A stretch of 64,000 nt of DNA from Shinella curvata (GTDB taxonomy: Bacteria; Pseudomonadota; Alphaproteobacteria; Rhizobiales; Rhizobiaceae): assembly GCF_022899935.1 (NCBI RefSeq), contig NZ_JALJCJ010000001.1:1-64000 (forward strand), given 5' to 3'. Below the pieces are notes generated by a model. That model saw only the letters and a program-made list of their open reading frames with translations, was not told the DNA's origin and did not search any database. Numbering within the stretch: the stretch's first letter is position 1; every line of letters begins with the position of its first letter. Below are positions 59,720-64,000 of this stretch, in pieces. The position numbers and the translations under genes are program-made.

Positions 59720-61003
59720 ATGCTTGATATCAAATGGATCCGCGACAACGCCGACGCTCTTGATGCCGCTCTGGCAAAACGCGGTGCCAGCCCCCTTGCC
59801 CAGAGCCTCATCGATCTCGACGAGAAACGCCGCAGCGTCATCCAGAAGGCGCAGGACATGCAGTCGCGCCGCAACGCCGCCTCCAAGGAGATCGGTGCGG
59901 CCATGGCCGCCAAGAACAGCGAGCTTGCCGACAAGCTGAAGGCGGAAGTGTCGGCTATCAAGGATCAGCTGCCGGCGGCCGAAGAGGAGGAGCGTCAGGC
60001 GACAGCCGAACTCAACGATGCCCTGTCGCGTCTGCCGAATATCCCGTTCGACGACGTGCCGGTCGGTTCGGACGAGACCGGCAATGTGGAAAAACACAAA
60101 TGGGGCCAGAAGCCCGGCTGGAACCACAAGGCGCTGGAGCACTACGAAATCGGCGAAGCGCTCGGCTACATGGATTTCGAAGCCGCCGCCAAGATCGCCG
60201 GTTCGCGCTTCACCGTGTTGAAGGGGCAGCTTGCCCGCCTCGAGCGTGCGCTCGGCCAGTTCATGCTGGATGTGCATACGCAGGAGCACGGCTATACGGA
60301 AGTCCATGCGCCGCTCCTGGTGCGCGACGACGCCATGTTCGGAACCGGCCAGCTGCCGAAATTTTCCGAAGACCTCTTTCGCACGACCGACGGCCGCTGG
60401 CTGATCCCGACGGCCGAAGTCTCGCTCACCAATCTCGTGCGTGAAGACATTCTCGATCAGGAGAAGCTGCCGCTCCGCTTTACCGCGCTGACGCCGTGCT
60501 TCCGCTCGGAAGCCGGCTCTTCGGGTCGCGATACGCGCGGCATGCTGCGCCAGCACCAGTTCATGAAATGCGAGCTTGTCTCGATCACCGATGCTGAAAG
60601 TGCCGTCGACGAACATGAGCGCATGACCGCCTGCGCGGAAGAAATCCTCAAGCGTCTCGGCCTGCATTATCGTGTCATGACGCTTTGCACCGGCGACATG
60701 GGCTTTGGCGCCCGCAAGACCTACGATCTGGAAGTCTGGCTGCCGGGGCAGGATACGTTCCGTGAAATCTCGTCCTGTTCGGTTTGCGGCGATTTCCAGG
60801 GGCGCCGCATGAATGCGCGCTATCGCGGCAAGGACGACAAGACGACGAGATTCGTGCACACGCTGAACGGCTCGGGCACTGCTGTCGGCCGCGCGCTGAT
60901 CGCCGTTCTGGAAAACTATCTCAACGCCGATGGCTCGGTCACTGTGCCCGATGTCCTGCTGCCCTATATGGGTGGCCTGAAGAAGATCGAGAAGGCAGCG
61001 TAA
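59720..61003 (+). CDS. serS: seryl-tRNA synthetase, 427 aa
   Basis: [20 protein letters not shown] opens the SerRS N-terminal coiled-coil arm. Class II motif 2 is in [20 protein letters not shown] and motif 3 in [19 protein letters not shown]. Charges tRNA-Ser and, where present, tRNA-Sec. The ATG at 59720 matches the conserved start; the frame upstream to 59684 is not conserved-looking. Between tatC and surE. Confidence 0.96.
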   Translation: MLDIKWIRDNADALDAALAKRGASPLAQSLIDLDEKRRSVIQKAQDMQSRRNAASKEIGAAMAAKNSELADKLKAEVSAIKDQLPAAEEEERQATAELNDALSRLPNIPFDDVPVGSDETGNVEKHKWGQKPGWNHKALEHYEIGEALGYMDFEAAAKIAGSRFTVLKGQLARLERALGQFMLDVHTQEHGYTEVHAPLLVRDDAMFGTGQLPKFSEDLFRTTDGRWLIPTAEVSLTNLVREDILDQEKLPLRFTALTPCFRSEAGSSGRDTRGMLRQHQFMKCELVSITDAESAVDEHERMTACAEEILKRLGLHYRVMTLCTGDMGFGARKTYDLEVWLPGQDTFREISSCSVCGDFQGRRMNARYRGKDDKTTRFVHTLNGSGTAVGRALIAVLENYLNADGSVTVPDVLLPYMGGLKKIEKAA

Positions 61004-61017
61004 GGCCGGGGTATCGT

Positions 61018-61788
61018 ATGCGTATTCTGCTGACCAATGACGATGGCATTCACGCCGAGGGCCTTGCGGTTCTCGAACGGATTGCCCGGGAGCTGACGGA
61101 CGACGTCTGGATCGTGGCACCGGAAACGGACCAGAGCGGCCTTGCGCACTCGCTGACCCTTTCGGAACCTCTGCGCCTGCGCAAGATCGACGAGAAGCGT
61201 TTCGCCCTGCGCGGCACGCCGACCGACTGCGTCATCATGGGGGTGCGGGAGGTTCTGGACAAGAAGCCGGATCTCGTTCTGTCCGGTGTCAATGTCGGCG
61301 CCAACATGGCCGACGACGTGACCTATTCGGGTACGGTCGCCGGCGCCATAGAGGGGACGCTCCAGGGTATCAAGTCCATGGCGCTGAGCCAGGCCTATAA
61401 CCATGCCGGCGGCCGCATCGTGCCGTGGGAAGTGGCCGAGAGCTTTGCGCCGAAACTCATCCGCCAGCTGATGGATGTGGAACTGCCGGACTGGACGTTC
61501 TTCAACATCAACTTCCCGAATTGTGCGCCATCCGATCTCAAGGGTGTCGAGGTGACCGCCCAGGGCAAGCTCGATTTCGGCTTGACGATCGAGGAGCGCG
61601 CCGATGGCCGCGGCTTCCCCTATTATTGGCTGCGCTTCGGCGAACGGAAGGGCGATTTCCGCGCCGGCACCGATATCCATGCCGTCAAGAACCAGAAGAT
61701 CTCTGTGACGCCGCTGAAGCTCGATCTGACGGATTATTCCGTGCTCGACCGCGTTCAACGCGCGCTCAACGGCGAGGACGCGGATTGA
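61018..61788 (+). CDS. surE: 5'/3'-nucleotidase SurE, 256 aa
   Basis: [20 protein letters not shown] contains the metal-binding NDDG of Sur[48 protein letters not shown] and [20 protein letters not shown] are all family signatures. Dephosphorylates nucleotides in stationary phase. TGA overlaps the TTG start of pcm (TTGA). Confidence 0.95.
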   Translation: MRILLTNDDGIHAEGLAVLERIARELTDDVWIVAPETDQSGLAHSLTLSEPLRLRKIDEKRFALRGTPTDCVIMGVREVLDKKPDLVLSGVNVGANMADDVTYSGTVAGAIEGTLQGIKSMALSQAYNHAGGRIVPWEVAESFAPKLIRQLMDVELPDWTFFNINFPNCAPSDLKGVEVTAQGKLDFGLTIEERADGRGFPYYWLRFGERKGDFRAGTDIHAVKNQKISVTPLKLDLTDYSVLDRVQRALNGEDAD

Positions 61789-62441
61789 GCGCGGGTCGGG
61801 TGATCGAGAAGGAAGGTTTTGCCGCGCTTGCGCTGCGCCTGCGCGGGCAGGGCATCAACAATATCGAGCTCCTGACCGCCGTCGAGCAGACACCGCGCAC
61901 GCTTTTCGTACCGCCGCAATTTACCGGTGAGGCCTATTCGCGTCGCGTGCTGCCGCTCGATTGCGGGTCCTTCATGGAAGGCATCGATCTCTCGGTGCGC
62001 ATCCTGCACCTGCTGAGCCTCAAGCCCGGCCAGCGCATTCTCGAAGTCGGCACCGGCAGCGGCTTCACCGCCGCCGTCATGGGCCGCATGACCGAGCGCG
62101 TGCTCACCGTCGATCGCTACCGCACGCTCGTCACCAATGCGCAGGCCTCCATCGACAAGGCCGGCATCCGCAATGTCATCGTGCGTCAGGCCGATGGCAG
62201 CAACGGCATGCCGGGCGAGGGAACCTTCGACCGCATCCTCGTTACGGCCGCTTTTCCAGCCCTGCCGCGCTTCTTTGCCGAGCAGCTGGTTTCCGGTGGC
62301 ATGCTGATCGCACCCGTCATGATCAGCGAAACCGAGTGCCGCATGCTGAAGCTGGTCAAGACCGGCAGCCGTTTCGATCGCGAGGACCTTTTCGAGGTGC
62401 CTTATCTGCCGATCGTACCCCATATGGCGCAGGCCCTTTAG
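61785..62441 (+). CDS. pcm: protein-L-isoaspartate O-methyltransferase, 218 aa
   Basis: Motif [21 protein letters not shown] (about 85-104), [20 protein letters not shown] and [20 protein letters not shown] fit PCMT, which repairs isoaspartyl residues. I begin at TTG 61785, in an overlap with the surE stop, because GAGGA lies seven bases upstream; GTG 61800 is an alternative. The surE-pcm-nlpD order is conserved in Proteobacteria. Confidence 0.88.
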   Translation: MSAGRVIEKEGFAALALRLRGQGINNIELLTAVEQTPRTLFVPPQFTGEAYSRRVLPLDCGSFMEGIDLSVRILHLLSLKPGQRILEVGTGSGFTAAVMGRMTERVLTVDRYRTLVTNAQASIDKAGIRNVIVRQADGSNGMPGEGTFDRILVTAAFPALPRFFAEQLVSGGMLIAPVMISETECRMLKLVKTGSRFDREDLFEVPYLPIVPHMAQAL

Positions 62442-62708
62442 GGCGCACGACATCTCTTCAAATCAATATTTCGCGGCTGAGCGGGGATCTGCCCGCTGAG
62501 TCTTGCGGTGTTTCTGCGGCAGGACGCGGGCCTGATTGCGGCCGGCTACACGCATCGAGTGAAATCCTGTCGTAAATACAGCGCGTTAACCTTTTGTTAA
62601 CTTTGGTAAGCCTCGCGCAAGCTTCGGGGCGTAGGCCGATGACGAAGCACAAGTTCCAAGCAGAATGCCGGTTTCCCAATGGGTTCCGGAGTTCCGATGG
62701 AGAGGGCA

Positions 62709-63335
62709 ATGTACGTCTCGAACAGGATTTCCAGCGGATCGACCAATGACAGCCTCGCGTATCTCGCGACAAAGGCTGCGGGTCGGGCTGTCGAAGAGAA
62801 TGCCGAGGTCGCCTCGAGTGCTCATCTGGCTGGTGGCAGCTACGATCCCTCCGCCCATGTCGGCCTTTCCGTCGATGCCCTTCTTGTGTTGAGCGTCGCC
62901 AAGGAAGAGACGACTTACAGTCAGCCTTCATTGACGGAAGCCGAGCGCAACAATCTCGATACATCGGAACTGGAAAAGCGTGAATATGCCGCTTACGGCC
63001 ACTTCCTCGATGAGGGCGACCGCAAGGGCTATTATCGCGCCTATATCGAATACTTCGACAGTATGCCGGCCCATGACCAGCGCAGCGACCGTTACGCCGG
63101 CACGCGCGAATCCGCGGTTTCGGCTCTTCGTGCTATCGCCTACAATGAGAGTGCCCTCGACATGACGGCGCCGGATGCCGCACTAGAGAATGCGAGCGCC
63201 GCCGGCGAGCGAGGCCAGCGCCGGGCGACGCCGATCTCGGCGATCTTCCAGCCGAGCGCCGGCGACTATGAGAACGTCGCCCGCGTTTCCGGCCGTATCT
63301 CGCGCGCCGACAGCATGTACGCCACCGGTTTCTGA
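62709..63335 (+). CDS. rhizobial hypothetical protein, 208 aa
   Basis: Soluble, no signal peptide. SNRISSGSTNDSLAYLATKA is Ser-rich; a helical middle follows (LEKREYAAYGHFLDEGDRKG, YYRAYIEYFDSMPAHDQRSD) and the end is GRISRADSMYATGF. GGAGAGGGCA precedes the ATG at 62709; an ATG at 62697 is possible. Between pcm and the nlpD-position gene. Function unknown. Confidence 0.65.
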   Translation: MYVSNRISSGSTNDSLAYLATKAAGRAVEENAEVASSAHLAGGSYDPSAHVGLSVDALLVLSVAKEETTYSQPSLTEAERNNLDTSELEKREYAAYGHFLDEGDRKGYYRAYIEYFDSMPAHDQRSDRYAGTRESAVSALRAIAYNESALDMTAPDAALENASAAGERGQRRATPISAIFQPSAGDYENVARVSGRISRADSMYATGF

Positions 63336-63476
63336 CCTTCGGCTGGCGGTCGTGACATCACGCCATGGTTATCAATTCATCAAAAAATCAACGCGGATGA
63401 CCCGGCCTTAACCGGGCAGTAACTCTAACGCGCTTTAATCGGACTACATCAAGTAGCGTACCGATTGGGTAGTCTC

Positions 63477-64000
63477 ATGCGTAAGAGTGTATCGCCGAGT
63501 TTTGGTAGGACTGCGACCCGTCTGGTGGCGGCCGCCCTGCTGGCCAGCGTTGCGACCGGGTGCAGCTCGGACGTTTCCCGTTTTGGCGGCCTCTTTTCCG
63601 GCTCCGGTTCTGACAATATCACGACGAATTCGGTTCCGCGCCGCACGCTTCTCGGTGGCGATCCGGTTCCGCGCGGCACGGTCGGCAACGGTCAGATGGC
63701 GCAGGTCAATCCGATGGGCGGCTCGCGCGACGAAGCGCTGAACCAGCCCTTCCCGGATCAGGGCAACGTCTCCTACGATCCCATCAATACCGCGACGACG
63801 AATGGTTCCGGCACGCGCCTTGCGACGACGCCGATGACAGTCCAGCGTGGCGAGCTTTCTGATCCGACGGCCGGCGCCCGTGCCGAAGCCGAGCGCGATG
63901 TCGCGATGGCGCAGGAACTGCCGCAGCGCAAGGCGAAGGCGATCGTCGAGGAAGCCGATGCCACGGCGAAGACCGTGAAGGGCAAGGCCGGCTGGTCGAC
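63477..64000 (+). CDS. lipoprotein at the NlpD position, 5' part only (runs off the window)
   Basis: 174 codons are visible without a stop. A basic N-terminus and hydrophobic stretch lead to a lipobox (LVAAALLASVATGC, Cys about 31), so it is a lipid-anchored envelope protein. The mature start is Ser/Gly/Asn-rich, then basic (QRKAKAIVEEADATAKTVKG). Position after surE-pcm is that of NlpD/DipM-type LysM-M23 murein hydrolase activators, but those domains would lie beyond the window and are not seen. Confidence 0.75.
   Translation, partial: MRKSVSPSFGRTATRLVAAALLASVATGCSSDVSRFGGLFSGSGSDNITTNSVPRRTLLGGDPVPRGTVGNGQMAQVNPMGGSRDEALNQPFPDQGNVSYDPINTATTNGSGTRLATTPMTVQRGELSDPTAGARAEAERDVAMAQELPQRKAKAIVEEADATAKTVKGKAGWS

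Noticed and set aside
58337-61120. Minus-strand open frame of 927 codons opposite tatB, tatC and serS
   Set aside because: Same antisense GC artefact; all three sense genes are conserved families.

Overview
The window is a high-GC alphaproteobacterial chromosome segment, most likely from the Rhizobiaceae (Sinorhizobium/Rhizobium/Shinella-like). The evidence is gene order and family: exoR, popZ (DUF2497), tolC with an upstream pcm-like gene, scpA-scpB-tatA-tatB-tatC-serS-surE-pcm, DUF982, DUF2934 and DUF6894 proteins, and CsbD. The genus is an inference.

Layout. (1) 1-9.1 kb is an accessory region. It holds the tail of an RTX protein, a cluster of very small genes, a decayed DUF6894 gene, a phage-spike-like pectate-lyase-fold protein coupled to a 24-aa upstream peptide, and a 1056-aa RTX protein with a class 3 lipase domain. 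(2) 9.1-24.97 kb is a defective siphovirus-type prophage read left to right: HK97 capsid, head-tail connectors, tail tube, tail assembly chaperones with a textbook -1 frameshift heptamer, a tape-measure/tail-hub chimera, tail fibres including a four-Asp-box sialidase-like spike, and a lysis cassette (GH108 endolysin, overlapping Rz/Rz1-type spanins, holin-like protein). Terminase, portal and prohead protease are not present. (3) 25.2-29.7 kb, on the minus strand, carries a second complete RTX protein, three small genes, a winged-helix-like protein, the C-terminal stub of a tyrosine integrase and an excisionase-like HTH protein. A ~470-bp direct repeat (9110-9578 and 27692-28163) brackets the phage module. 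Its left copy breaks inside the 3' end of a gene that is whole in the right copy, which points to recombination that removed the packaging genes. (4) 29.7-32.4 kb holds small regulators and stress-type genes. (5) 32.4-64 kb is core chromosome: tRNA-Asn, tRNA-Cys, exbB-exbD, tolC, popZ, valS, a FadL-type porin, exoR, xth-erpA, dgt, argS, a SPOR-domain protein, nagZ, scpAB, an ABC ATPase, tatABC, serS, surE, pcm and the start of a lipoprotein at the NlpD position.

How the parts connect. The RTX proteins need type I secretion. TolC in this window could serve as the outer-membrane channel, but the ABC and membrane-fusion partners are outside. The three RTX genes share one C-terminal cassette, and two of them lie next to the repeated small-gene module, so they may have spread with the mobile element. 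The prophage looks unable to make particles. The core genes are ordinary housekeeping genes: translation, chromosome segregation, Tat export, cell-wall recycling and division.
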